A model generated the notes under the pieces. The model saw only the letters and a list, made by a program, of their open reading frames with translations, was not told the DNA's origin and did not search any database. DNA of 64,000 bases from Thermoanaerobaculales bacterium. GTDB taxonomy: Bacteria > Acidobacteriota > Thermoanaerobaculia > Thermoanaerobaculales > Sulfomarinibacteraceae. Location: contig JALOLD010000013.1 of assembly GCA_025456145.1 (NCBI GenBank), positions 1 through 64,000 of the forward strand. Reading direction: 5' to 3'. Shown piece by piece: positions 8,947 through 17,668 of the stretch (position 1 is its first letter; each line of letters opens with the position of its first letter). The position numbers and the translations under genes are program-made.

Positions 8947-10245
8947 GTGCTCGAGAGCTTTGCCGACTCGTCGCGCCGGGTGGTGGTCGTCGACGGCTGC
9001 CGGACCCCCTTCTGCCGGTCGGGAACCGCCTTCACCGATCTCAGGTCCTACGACCTCGGCCGGATGGCGGTGTCGGGGCTCCTCCACCGGACGAGAGTCG
9101 ATCCCGAGGCGGTGGACCTGCTGGTCATGGGCACCGTCATCGCCGACCCGGCGACCTCGAACCTCGGCCGGGAGGTGGTGCTGGCGAGCCAGCTTCCCTC
9201 GAGCTGCCCCGCCTACACCGTGTCGGTGGCCTGCGTGTCGTCGCTCCAGGCCTTCCTCGACGCGGCGCGGGCGATCGCCACCGGCGGCGCCGAGGTCGCC
9301 ATCGCGGCCGGGGCGGAGACCCTGTCCGACGCGCCGATCCGCTACCGGCGCTCGGTCCGAAGGCGGCTCATCGCGGCGCAGAAGGCCAGGGGCGCGGGCG
9401 ACTACCTCAAGCTGCTCAAGGGGCTCGGACCGAGGGACCTGCTCCCCGAGCCGGTGGCGCTGGCCGAGTTCTCGACCGGAGAGATCATGGGTGAGAACTG
9501 CGAGCGGCTCGCCAAGCGGCTCGGGATCGGCCGCGAGGCCCAGGACGCCTATGCGGCGCGGTCGCACCGGCGGGCCGCGGCGGCGACCGCGGACGGGAGT
9601 CTCGCACGCCAGGTCGTCCCGGCCTTCGTGGCCCCCCTGGGCGCCGCCGTTCGCGAGGACAACGGGATCCGCGCCGACTCCACGCCGGAGGCTCTCGCCA
9701 AGCTGAAGCCCGCCTTCGACAAACGCTTCGGGACGATCACCGCCGGCAACAGCTCCTATCTCACGGACGGGGGAGCGGCGGTGCTGTTGGCCTCGGAGGA
9801 AGCCGTGGCCCGTCTCGGGCTCGAGCCGATCGCGCGGCTCCGCGCCGCGTCGGTGGCGGCCCTCGACCCGCTCGAGGAGCTGCTGCTCGGGCCGGCCCTG
9901 ACCCTGCCGCGCGCCCTCGAGGCCGCCGGGCTCGGGCTCGCCGAGGTCGAGGTCGTCGAGCTCCACGAGGCCTTCGCCGCCCAGGTGCTCGCGGTGCTCC
10001 AGCTCCTCGAGGACCCCGGATGGTGCTCGGAGCGCCTCGGGAAGGACGAACCGGTCGGCGCCATCCCTCCCGAGAGGCTCAACGCCTGGGGCGGCTCGCT
10101 CTCGGTGGGCCACCCCTTCGGCGCCACGGGCGCGAGGCTGATCACCACCTGCTGCCATCGGATGGCCGTCGAGGACGCCAAGCACGGCGTCGTCGCCGCC
10201 TGCGCCGCCGGCGCCATCGGCATCGGCCTGGTATTCGAGAGATGA
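8947..10245 (+). CDS. fadI: Acetyl-CoA C-acyltransferase (thiolase, FadI/FadA type)
   Basis: A 432-aa thiolase that cleaves 3-oxoacyl-CoA to acetyl-CoA and a shortened acyl-CoA in beta-oxidation. The acylated Cys is in VACVSS (about residue 95), His in GHPFGATG (about 388) and the second Cys in CAAGAIGIG (about 419). The length fits the FadI branch. It starts with GTG after an AGGTG-type ribosome binding site. The hydratase/dehydrogenase gene follows 166 bp later with a palindromic element between; together they would form the trifunctional beta-oxidation unit. FadI versus FadA assignment is inference. Confidence 0.9.
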   Translation: MLESFADSSRRVVVVDGCRTPFCRSGTAFTDLRSYDLGRMAVSGLLHRTRVDPEAVDLLVMGTVIADPATSNLGREVVLASQLPSSCPAYTVSVACVSSLQAFLDAARAIATGGAEVAIAAGAETLSDAPIRYRRSVRRRLIAAQKARGAGDYLKLLKGLGPRDLLPEPVALAEFSTGEIMGENCERLAKRLGIGREAQDAYAARSHRRAAAATADGSLARQVVPAFVAPLGAAVREDNGIRADSTPEALAKLKPAFDKRFGTITAGNSSYLTDGGAAVLLASEEAVARLGLEPIARLRAASVAALDPLEELLLGPALTLPRALEAAGLGLAEVEVVELHEAFAAQVLAVLQLLEDPGWCSERLGKDEPVGAIPPERLNAWGGSLSVGHPFGATGARLITTCCHRMAVEDAKHGVVAACAAGAIGIGLVFER

Positions 10246-10248
10246 GCC

Positions 10249-10341
10249 GTCACAACCACGAAGGCACCAAGGCACGAAGGAACGCCCAGAGGAGCTTTCT
10301 CCGTGATCGGCTTTGTGTCTTGGTGTCTTGGTGGTTGCGAC
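10249..10341. repeat. Palindromic dispersed element, copy 2
   Basis: It begins 4 nt after the thiolase stop. The left arm is GTCACAACCACGAAGGCACC and the right arm is its near-inverse, ending GTCTTGGTGGTTGCGAC. The core holds a short hairpin (GGAG, 4-nt loop, CTCC). It is the shortest full copy (93 bp) and sits inside a likely operon. Confidence 0.88.
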
Positions 10342-10411
10342 GAACCGAACCACCTTCGGGTGACCGAGAGGGATTCCGGAGCGCGGAACCGACCTGGATG
10401 CGAGGTCTTCA

Positions 10412-12535
10412 ATGCCCATGATCCGCATCGAGACGCGTGGCGACGGCGTTGCGATCGTCTGGCTCGACCACTCCGAGAAGGCGGTCAACACCCTGTCGCC
10501 CGGGGTGGTGGACGAGTTCAGGGCGACCGTCCTGCCGCTCTTCGACGACCCCGCCGTCCGTGCCCTCGTGGTGGCCTCGGCCAAGGCCGACACCTTCATC
10601 GCCGGGGCCGATCTCGAGATCATCGAGGGGCTCGACGAGGCCCAGATCTCGCAGATGTCGCGAGACGGAAACGCGCTGCTCGAGGCGATCCACACCGGGC
10701 CCAAGCCGGTGGTGGCGGCGGTCCACGGCGCCGCCATCGGCGGTGGCATGGAGGTGGCGCTGGCCTGCCACTACATCCTCGCCTCGGATGACCCGCGCAC
10801 GGTGTTCTCCCAGGCCGAGGTGATGCTCGGGCTGCTCCCGGCGGGCGGCGGCACCCAGCGGCTGGTCGAGCGGGTCGGGCTCGTCGCGGCACTGCCCCTG
10901 CTGCTCACCGGCGCCAGGGTCCGGGCCCGCAAGGCGAAGCGGATGGGCATCGTCGACGCCCTGACGACCCCGGGTGGGATCGCCGAGACCGGAGCGCGGG
11001 CGGCGCTCGCCCTGGCCGAGGGCAGGCTCGCCCGTCCGAAACGGAGGAGGAGCCTGGTCGACCGGCTGTCGGCGCTGCCGCCGGTGCGGGCGAAGATCCT
11101 CGGCGAGGCCGCGAAGCAGGTCCGGCGACGGACCCGTGGCCTCTACCCGGCGCCGCCGGCGATCCTCGACTGCGTCGAGACGGGGCTCAAGAAGGGACGG
11201 CTCGCCGGGCTCGAGCGCGAGTCCTTCTACTTCGGCAGGCTCGCCGCAGGGGTGGAGAGCCGCAACCTGGTCCGGCTCTTCCACGCCATGAACCGGGCCA
11301 AGAAGCCCGCCGAAGGGTCGGCGCCGAAGCGGGTCGACCGCCTCGCGGTGCTCGGCGCGGGCTTCATGGGGGCGGGGGTGGCCTCGGTCTCCCTCGGTCA
11401 CCTCCAGGTGGTGCTCAAGGACATCTCCGACGCCTCGCTCGGCGCCGGTTTGCTCGCGGTGGAGAAAGGCCTCGAGGCCCAGGTGCGGTCGGGGGCCATC
11501 ACCCGGCGCGAGGCCGATCGGCGGCGCTCGGCGCTGCTGCCGACCACCGACGACGCCGACCTCGCGGGCGCCGACCTGGTCATCGAGGCGGTCTTCGAGG
11601 ACCTCGAGCTCAAGCGTCGGGTGCTCGCCGACGCCGAGGCCCGGATCGCGCCCGACGCGGTCTTCGCCTCGAACACCTCGGCGCTGCCGATCGCGCGCAT
11701 CGCCGAGGGCGCCCGCCACCCCGAGCGGGTTCTCGGCATGCACTACTTCTCGCCGGTGCCCAAGATGCCGCTGCTCGAGATCGTCGTCGCCGAGCGCACC
11801 GCGGAGTGGGCGACCGCGACCGCCAGGGCGATCGGAACCGCGCAGGGCAAGACCTGCATCGTCGTCAAGGACGGCCCCGGCTTCTACACCACGAGGATTC
11901 TCGCGCCCTACCTCAACGAGGCGGCGGTGCTGCTCGCCGAGGGCGCGAGGGTCGAGGACCTCGACCGCGTCATGAAGGACTTCGGCTACCCGGTCGGACC
12001 GGTGGCGCTGATCGACGAGGTCGGGATCGATGTCGGCGCCCACGTCGCCGCCGATCTCGGGGCGGCCTTCGCGGATCGCGGTCTCGGCGCGTCCGACGCG
12101 CTGCCGACGATGTTCGAGGCGGGGTTCCAGGGCCGGAAGAACGGGCGGGGCTTCTACCTCTACCCGAAGACGCGGAGGAAGGGACCGAAATCGGTCAACC
12201 CGGAGGTCTACCGGTTCTTCGGCGGGCCGCAGCGCCGGACCGTGGCTGTGGAGGAGATCCGGGACCGGATGGCGATGCTCATGGTCAACGAGGCGGTCTG
12301 GTGCCTCGACGAGGGGGTGATCGCCTCGCCCGAGGACGGCGATCTCGGGGCGATCCTCGGGCTCGGCTTCCCGCCCTTCCGGGGCGGGCCCTTTCGCTTC
12401 GTCGACCACGAGGGCGCGCAGACGATCGTCGACCGGATGAAGGCCCTCGCCGACCGCCACGGCCCCCGGTTCAACCCGGCCCCCGGTCTGACGGAGCTCG
12501 CGGGCTCTGGTGGTCGGTTCTACCCTGAAGCATGA
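10412..12535 (+). CDS. fadJ: Bifunctional enoyl-CoA hydratase / 3-hydroxyacyl-CoA dehydrogenase
   Basis: A 707-aa two-domain enzyme. Residues 1-190 form a crotonase domain with GAAIGGGMEVALAC and QAEVMLGLLPAGGG, which carry the catalytic glutamates. Residues about 305-490 form an NAD-binding domain with LGAGFMGAG and the HYFSPVPKMPLLE motif carrying the catalytic His. Two C-terminal dehydrogenase repeats follow. It hydrates enoyl-CoA and oxidises the product to 3-oxoacyl-CoA for the thiolase encoded upstream. GAGGT precedes the ATG at good spacing. Domain order and size match FadB/FadJ. No acyl-CoA dehydrogenase gene is in the window. Confidence 0.94.
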   Translation: MPMIRIETRGDGVAIVWLDHSEKAVNTLSPGVVDEFRATVLPLFDDPAVRALVVASAKADTFIAGADLEIIEGLDEAQISQMSRDGNALLEAIHTGPKPVVAAVHGAAIGGGMEVALACHYILASDDPRTVFSQAEVMLGLLPAGGGTQRLVERVGLVAALPLLLTGARVRARKAKRMGIVDALTTPGGIAETGARAALALAEGRLARPKRRRSLVDRLSALPPVRAKILGEAAKQVRRRTRGLYPAPPAILDCVETGLKKGRLAGLERESFYFGRLAAGVESRNLVRLFHAMNRAKKPAEGSAPKRVDRLAVLGAGFMGAGVASVSLGHLQVVLKDISDASLGAGLLAVEKGLEAQVRSGAITRREADRRRSALLPTTDDADLAGADLVIEAVFEDLELKRRVLADAEARIAPDAVFASNTSALPIARIAEGARHPERVLGMHYFSPVPKMPLLEIVVAERTAEWATATARAIGTAQGKTCIVVKDGPGFYTTRILAPYLNEAAVLLAEGARVEDLDRVMKDFGYPVGPVALIDEVGIDVGAHVAADLGAAFADRGLGASDALPTMFEAGFQGRKNGRGFYLYPKTRRKGPKSVNPEVYRFFGGPQRRTVAVEEIRDRMAMLMVNEAVWCLDEGVIASPEDGDLGAILGLGFPPFRGGPFRFVDHEGAQTIVDRMKALADRHGPRFNPAPGLTELAGSGGRFYPEA

Positions 12536-12544
12536 GTGAAGGTC

Positions 12545-12668
12545 GTCGCAACCACCGAGGAACCAAGACACAAAGAGGTCACAAAGGGATTGTGGTGGTC
12601 GGCCTCCGGCCGACCTCGTGCGCATTCTCCGTGTCATCGTCGTGCCTTCGTGTCTTTGTGGTCGTGGC
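12545..12668. repeat. Palindromic dispersed element, copy 3
   Basis: It starts 10 nt after the dehydrogenase stop and ends 21 nt before the CoA-transferase start. The left arm is GTCGCAACCACCGAGGAACC; the right arm ends GTCTTTGTGGTCGTGGC and is the most diverged of the family. The core contains a perfect GGTCGGCC/GGCCGACC hairpin. Confidence 0.87.
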
Positions 12669-12689
12669 GTGATCTGACGAGGAGGTTCG

Positions 12690-13829
12690 ATGCAACGCGA
12701 CGAGCTGCCACTCGAAGGGACCGTTGTCGTCGACGTGGCGCGGATGCTGCCGGGGGGGGTTGTGGCGAGGCAGCTCCTCGACCTCGGGGCGCGGCTGGTC
12801 AAGATCGAGGAGCCGGGCGCCGGCGACCCCATGCGGATGGTGCCGCCGCAGGTCGACGGCGTCGGGATCGGTTTCGCCAGCCTCTACCGCGGCGCGGAGT
12901 CGGTCTGCCTCGATCTCACGCGCTCGGATGGGCAGGCCCACCTGAGGACCCTCGCCGCGCGCGCCGACGTGCTCGTCGAGAGCTTCCGTCCGGGGACCAT
13001 GGCCGGCTGGGGTCTCGGCCACGAGACGCTCTCGGCCGCGAACCCGCGGCTCGTCTGGTGCTCGCTGTCGTCCTTCGGGAGGGCCGAGCCGATCCGCCAC
13101 CGGCTGGCCCACGATCTCAACCTCATCGCCCTGACCGGCGCCCTCGAGGCGATGGGGCCGGCCCAGCCCCGGCTCCAGCTCGCCGACATCGGCGCCGGGC
13201 TGCTCGCTGCCTCGTCGATCCTCGCCGCGCTGCTCCGCCGGGAGCGCACCGGGCTCGGCTGCCGCGTCGACCAGCCGCTCGTCACCGGCTCGCTGCCCTT
13301 CATGACCTGGCGCTGGGCCGAGGCGGTCACGGGTCGCGAGGAAATCGTCGAGGCGCTGCTCGGCGGCGCCTGCCCGTGCTACCGGGTCTACCGCTGCGCC
13401 GATGGCGAGCCGGTCGCGGTGTCGGCCCTCGAGCCCAAGTTCTGGATCGGCTTCGTGACGATGCTCGGCGCCGGCGAGCTCGACGCGGCCGGCTTCGCCA
13501 TGGGCGACGAGGGCGCGGCGGTGGTCGCGAGGGTGGAGGAGCTCCTCTCGCAGCGCCCCCGGGCCGACTGGCTCGAGCTCGCCGAGCAGCGGGGGTTGCC
13601 GCTGAGCGTCGTGCGGTCGGCGAAGGAGGCCGCGGCCGATCCGCTGTTCGCCGACGCCGGTCTGCTCGAGGAGCTGCCGCTGCCCGGCGGCGGGTCGCAG
13701 CCCGGCGTCGGTCCGTGGCTGCCGCGGGTCGGCCGGACGCCGGAGCGCCCGGCCCCGCGGCTCGGCGAGCACACCGAGGCGGTGCTCGCCGAGCTCTCGG
13801 GACGGGACCGATCAGAGGATCCTCGCTGA
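12690..13829 (+). CDS. CoA-transferase family III protein (CaiB/BaiF; AMACR-like)
   Basis: The 379-aa protein has the family III N-terminal motif (VVDVARMLPGG, then GARLVKIEEPGAGDP) and the HDLNLIALTG segment containing the catalytic Asp. Family members move CoA between carboxylic acids or racemise 2-methylacyl-CoA. Sequence order and its place after beta-oxidation genes favour a racemase-type role for branched acyl-CoA, but this is inference. AGGAGG 5 nt before the ATG gives a clear start. A run of eight G lies near 12752. The gene ends 18 bp inside the convergent DUF2177 gene. Confidence 0.87.
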   Translation: MQRDELPLEGTVVVDVARMLPGGVVARQLLDLGARLVKIEEPGAGDPMRMVPPQVDGVGIGFASLYRGAESVCLDLTRSDGQAHLRTLAARADVLVESFRPGTMAGWGLGHETLSAANPRLVWCSLSSFGRAEPIRHRLAHDLNLIALTGALEAMGPAQPRLQLADIGAGLLAASSILAALLRRERTGLGCRVDQPLVTGSLPFMTWRWAEAVTGREEIVEALLGGACPCYRVYRCADGEPVAVSALEPKFWIGFVTMLGAGELDAAGFAMGDEGAAVVARVEELLSQRPRADWLELAEQRGLPLSVVRSAKEAAADPLFADAGLLEELPLPGGGSQPGVGPWLPRVGRTPERPAPRLGEHTEAVLAELSGRDRSEDPR

Positions 13830-14219
13830 GGCCGTGAAGGTGATGGCGCTGACCGAGGCGCACAGCACCGCGCCCCACGCCAGGTCGACCACCGCGACGA
13901 TGACCGGGAAGCCCTCGAGGGTCGCCAGGTTGGTCAGGTCATAGGCGGCGTAGGTGACGAGCCCGAAGAGCGCCCCGAGGGCGACCGCCTGGGCGAGGCT
14001 CTCCTTCTCGACGGCAGGGCCGATCACCAGGATCACCAGACCGACGAGGAAGATGAGGTAGAAGGCGATCGCGGCCGCCCAGTTGACGTTGGGCTTGAGC
14101 AGGTCGCCCATGTGGGTCTGGTAGAAGCCGCGGGCCACCACCCCGAGCCAGATCATGTCGATGACGAAGAAGGCGACGACGGCCACTCCGTAGAGCTTGA
14201 AGAACCCTGCGACGGTCAC
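13812..14219 (-). CDS. DUF2177-family membrane protein
   Basis: A 135-aa protein with four predicted membrane helices and the family's WLGVVARGFYQ motif in the first third, followed by an AAIAFYLIF helix and a TYAAYDLTNLATL motif. The function of the family is unknown. The GTG start is supported by GGAAG at 6-9 nt spacing. It follows tspO by 20 bp on the same strand, so the two small inner-membrane proteins are probably cotranscribed. Its 3' end overlaps the convergent CoA-transferase gene by 18 bp. Confidence 0.87.
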   Translation of the reverse strand: MTVAGFFKLYGVAVVAFFVIDMIWLGVVARGFYQTHMGDLLKPNVNWAAAIAFYLIFLVGLVILVIGPAVEKESLAQAVALGALFGLVTYAAYDLTNLATLEGFPVIVAVVDLAWGAVLCASVSAITFTASARIL

Positions 14220-14239
14220 GATGCTCTTCCTTTCTCGGG

Positions 14240-14725
14240 TCAGCCGGCCGGGCTTCGGTTGAGCCACCACAGCGAGGCGTTGAGCAGCGCGGCGAAGCTG
14301 ACCCACGCGAGGTATGGCAGCAGCAGGACGGCGGCGGCCGGGACGACCCTGTGGAAGAGGGCGGTCGTCCCGGCGATGGTGATCCACAGCACCACGATCT
14401 CGACCAGCGCGAGACCCGGCGACCGCAAGCCGAAGAACAGCACCGACCACAGCCCGTTGAGCGCGAGCTGGACGACAAAGGCGGTGAGAGCGATGCGGAC
14501 GCCCTCGGTGTCGAGCCCGCGGCGCCACACCAGGTAGGCCGCGACCCCCATCATCAGGTAGAGCACCGTCCACACCGGCCCGAAGACCCAGGCCGGGGGG
14601 TTGAAGCCCGGTTTGACCAGGGTCGGGTACCAATCGGCGACGCCGCCCGAGGTCGCGTAGCCGGAGAGGCCTCCGACCGCGAGCGGGATGATGATCGCGA
14701 GGACGAGCTTGAAGGTGGCGTTCAT
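14240..14725 (-). CDS. tspO: TspO/MBR family tryptophan-rich sensory protein
   Basis: The 161-aa protein has five membrane helices and the family signature: WYPTLVKPGFNPPAWVFGPVW near the N-terminus (shown in two parts, WYPTLVKPGF and NPPAWVFGPVW), then LNGLWSVLFF and PYLAWVSFAALLN. Bacterial TspO binds porphyrins and related ligands and has been linked to stress and tetrapyrrole handling. No heme genes are nearby. The start is the ATG before NATFKLVLA; upstream sequence has only a weak ribosome binding site. Confidence 0.95.
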   Translation of the reverse strand: MNATFKLVLAIIIPLAVGGLSGYATSGGVADWYPTLVKPGFNPPAWVFGPVWTVLYLMMGVAAYLVWRRGLDTEGVRIALTAFVVQLALNGLWSVLFFGLRSPGLALVEIVVLWITIAGTTALFHRVVPAAAVLLLPYLAWVSFAALLNASLWWLNRSPAG

Positions 14726-14860
14726 TTTCGGTTCCCGTGGTGGTAACAAACGACGCTCCGCCATCCATCCAACCCGGCGAGTCGGGTTTCCATCCCGATC
14801 GTCGTCAGGAGATCCGCTGCATGACGCGATCGTCGAACGCTGCCGCTCGAAAGCTGCCGC

Positions 14861-14866
14861 TATACT
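14861..14866 (+). promoter_or_regulatory. -10-like TATACT, leaderless arrangement
   Basis: TATACT ends 6 nt before the lnt ATG at 14873; no Shine-Dalgarno sequence is present. No good -35 box at 16-18 bp. Confidence 0.6.
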
Positions 14867-14872
14867 GCACCG

Positions 14873-16363
14873 ATGCCCACCGTCCTGCCCTGGTTCCTCG
14901 CGCCCCTCGCGGGGCTCGCCCTCGCCCTGGCCATGCCGGGCCCCGGGCTGTGGCCGCTGGCGCTGCTCTTCCCCGGTCTGCTGCTCGAGGCGGTCGAGCG
15001 CGGCGGCGGCGGGTGGCGGCCGTGGGCCCTCGGCTGGGTCGCCGGTGTCGTCCACTGGGTCGTCGCCACCCACTGGGTGCACGGGGTGATGCACCACTAT
15101 GGCGGGCTCCCATGGATCGGGGCGGTCGGCGCGCTGGGCGGGATGGCGGCCATCCTCGCCGTCACCTGGGGGGCGGTCGCCGGTCTGACGGCGTTGGTGC
15201 CGCCGGTCTGGCGGGTCTGGCTCTTTCCAGCTGCGTGGGTCGCGATCGACACCCTGCGGCGCTTCCAGCCCTTTCAGTTTCCGTGGAACGACGTGGCGGT
15301 CGTCCTCGCCGACCGGCCGGCCCTGCTCGGCTCGCTGCCGGTGTGGGGGGCCTCCGGGCTGGGCTGGGCGCTGGTCGCGGTCGGCGCCGGGCTGTGGGGC
15401 CTGGCGCGTCGCGACCGCCGGCCGGCGGCGGCGGCGCTGCTCGTCGCCGCGGTCGGCGCGACCGTGACCTCGACCGCCCTCGCGCCGGGGTTCGCACCGT
15501 CTGGTGAGGCGCTGCGGCTCGCGGTGCTCCAGCCCGGCACCAGCCTCGAGGAGAAGTGGGACCCGGACGAGTGGCAGGAGATCGCCGACCGGGTGTGGAC
15601 GCTCACCCGCCAGGCCGCCGACGCCGGCGCCGGGACCGTGCTGTGGCCGGAGAGCGCGGTGCCCTTCCGGCTCGACGCCGACCCGGCCTACCGGCACCTC
15701 GTGACCGGGCTCGCCGCCGATCTCGGGATCGAGATCGTCCTCAACTCGATCGGCGCGACTGCCGCCGGCGGGTATGCCAACTCGGCCTACCTGGTGACCG
15801 GGGACGGCGTCGCAGAGGCCCGCTACGACAAGGTCCACCTCGTGCCCTTCGGCGAGTACGTCCCGGCCTGGGCGGGGCTCGTCGCCTCCGACGCCCTGGT
15901 CCGGGAGGTCGGCCGCTTCACCCCGGGCGCCGTCGTCGAGCCGCTGCCGGCGCGGACTCCCATCGGGGTGGCGGTGTGCTACGAGGTCGTCTTCCCGGGC
16001 CACAGCGCGGCGGCGGTGCGGGCCGGGGCCGGGCTGCTCGCGACCCTGACCAACGACGGCTGGTACGGCTTCTCCTGGGCGCCCGAGCAGCACTTCGCCC
16101 AGGTCAGGCTGCGCGCCGCCGAGAGCCGACGGTGGTTCGCCCGGGCGGCGCTGACCGGGATCTCGGCCTTTGTCGACCCCTACGGGCGGGTCGCCCGCGA
16201 GCTCGCGGTCGGCGAGCAGGGCCTGCTGGTCGGCGACCTGGCGCCGTCGGTCGCGCTGACCCCGCGCTCCCGCTGGGGCGACTGGTGGGCGGTGCTGTGC
16301 GCCACCGCCGCGGCCGCTCTGCTGGTCGGCGGCAGGCGCCAACGACGCCAGTCTCGAGACTGA
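14873..16363 (+). CDS. lnt: Apolipoprotein N-acyltransferase
   Basis: A 496-aa inner-membrane enzyme that adds the third acyl chain to the N-terminal Cys of lipoproteins. It has about six N-terminal helices, a periplasmic nitrilase domain (about residues 215-470) and a final helix. The nitrilase triad is visible: Glu in WPESAVPF (about 259), Lys in DKVHLVPFGEY (about 319) and Cys in VCYEVVFP (about 368). Length is normal. Presence of Lnt supports a diderm cell. The start follows TATACT directly, without a ribosome binding site, and may be translated from a leaderless message. Confidence 0.96.
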   Translation: MPTVLPWFLAPLAGLALALAMPGPGLWPLALLFPGLLLEAVERGGGGWRPWALGWVAGVVHWVVATHWVHGVMHHYGGLPWIGAVGALGGMAAILAVTWGAVAGLTALVPPVWRVWLFPAAWVAIDTLRRFQPFQFPWNDVAVVLADRPALLGSLPVWGASGLGWALVAVGAGLWGLARRDRRPAAAALLVAAVGATVTSTALAPGFAPSGEALRLAVLQPGTSLEEKWDPDEWQEIADRVWTLTRQAADAGAGTVLWPESAVPFRLDADPAYRHLVTGLAADLGIEIVLNSIGATAAGGYANSAYLVTGDGVAEARYDKVHLVPFGEYVPAWAGLVASDALVREVGRFTPGAVVEPLPARTPIGVAVCYEVVFPGHSAAAVRAGAGLLATLTNDGWYGFSWAPEQHFAQVRLRAAESRRWFARAALTGISAFVDPYGRVARELAVGEQGLLVGDLAPSVALTPRSRWGDWWAVLCATAAAALLVGGRRQRRQSRD

Positions 16364-16543
16364 ACGGCTCGACCGGCGCGTTGCCGGCAGGCGCGGAGGG
16401 CGAGCGGGTTTGGAACTTGGGGCGCTGCCGGTGGCGCTGCATCCGCGTCCGTGCCCCAGGCGGCGTCAGCGTCTGCGTCCGGCGTCGCGACGCTGGCGCG
16501 GTCGTTTGAGGCGGGCGGGGAGAGGGAGACGGAGAGGCCGGGG

Positions 16544-17635
16544 TCAGACCCAGCGGTAGACGAGGCTGTTGACGTTCATCCCGGCGCCGACCGAGGCGAA
16601 GACCACGACATCGCCCGGTCGGAGCTCGTGCCCGTCGAGGTCGCCGTCGAGGACCAGGTCGAGCAGCGTCGGGATGGTCGCCACCGACGAGTTGCCGAGG
16701 GTGGCGATCGACATCGGCATCACCGACGCGGTGTCCGGCCGGCCCGCTCCGTACAGCCGGAAGAGCCGCGCGATTATGGCCTCGTCCATCTTGGCGTTGG
16801 CCTGGTGGAGAAAGACCTTGGCGACATCGGCGAGGTCGAGCCCGGCCCGCTCGAGGCTGGTCTTGACCACTCCCGGAACGTGGTTGAGCGCGTACTCGTA
16901 GAGCTTGCGGCCGTTCATCTTGACGAAAAGCCGATTCGGGTCGTGGCCGTCGCGGTAGGAGCCGCCCATCCAGAGCAGCCGGGCGTGCTCGAGGGTGTCC
17001 GACCGCGAGGCGTGGGCGAGGACGCCGACCTCGGCGTCCTCGGTTCGCGCCTCGAGCACCACCGCGCCGGCGCCATCGGAGTAGATCAGGCTGTCGCGGT
17101 CGTGCGGGTCCGACACCCGGGACAGGGTCTCGGCGCCGATCACGAGGGCGCGGTGGGCGTCGCCGGACTGGAGGAAGTAGTGGGTCTGGATGACCCCCTG
17201 GAGCCAGCCCGGGCAGCCGAAGGGCAGGTCGTAGGCGATGCACGAGGGGTTGGCGATGGCCAGGCTCTGCTTGACCCGCGCGGCCAGCGAGGGCAGGAGG
17301 TCGGCGTACCGGTTGTCGGTGGCCACGTCGCCGAAGTTGTGGGCCACGACGAGGTAGTCGAGGGTCTCCGGGTCGATCGCCGCGCGTTCGATCGCGGCGG
17401 CCGCGGCCTCGGTCGCGAGATCCGACGCGACCTGGTCGTCGGCGGCCCAGCGGCGCTCCCGGATGTCGGTGATCTCGCGAAACTTGTCGATCACGGTGGC
17501 GTTGCCGGCCGGGTCGACGGGCTGGCCGTAGTCCATGAAGAACTCGCGGTCGAGGAAGTGGCTGTTGGGTACGACAGTTTCCGGAATGTACCGGCCGGTG
17601 CCGATGATGACGGTGCGTCGTCGGGTCGTCGTCAT
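16544..17635 (-). CDS. 3-oxoacyl-ACP synthase III-like condensing enzyme
   Basis: A 363-aa thiolase-fold protein with the KAS III triad: Cys in FGCPGWLQG (about 140), His in FLHQANAKM (about 277) and Asn in LGNSSVATIP (about 313). The closing GAGMNVNSLVYRWV is also typical. Such enzymes join acyl-CoA with malonyl-ACP, either to start fatty-acid synthesis or in specialised pathways. It is longer than FabH (about 320 aa), with an insert near residues 25-50 (FLDREFFMDYGQPVDPAG), so a specialised role is possible. It stands alone, 180 bp beyond the convergent lnt gene; that gap contains no gene I can see. Confidence 0.87.
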   Translation of the reverse strand: MTTTRRRTVIIGTGRYIPETVVPNSHFLDREFFMDYGQPVDPAGNATVIDKFREITDIRERRWAADDQVASDLATEAAAAAIERAAIDPETLDYLVVAHNFGDVATDNRYADLLPSLAARVKQSLAIANPSCIAYDLPFGCPGWLQGVIQTHYFLQSGDAHRALVIGAETLSRVSDPHDRDSLIYSDGAGAVVLEARTEDAEVGVLAHASRSDTLEHARLLWMGGSYRDGHDPNRLFVKMNGRKLYEYALNHVPGVVKTSLERAGLDLADVAKVFLHQANAKMDEAIIARLFRLYGAGRPDTASVMPMSIATLGNSSVATIPTLLDLVLDGDLDGHELRPGDVVVFASVGAGMNVNSLVYRWV

Positions 17636-17668
17636 GATCGGGAGAGCCTACACGAGCGTCGGTCGTCG

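Noticed and set aside
10409-12832. Long minus-strand frame antisense to the hydratase/dehydrogenase gene
   Set aside because: Composition is typical of an antisense shadow, and the plus strand encodes a full FadB/FadJ-type enzyme.
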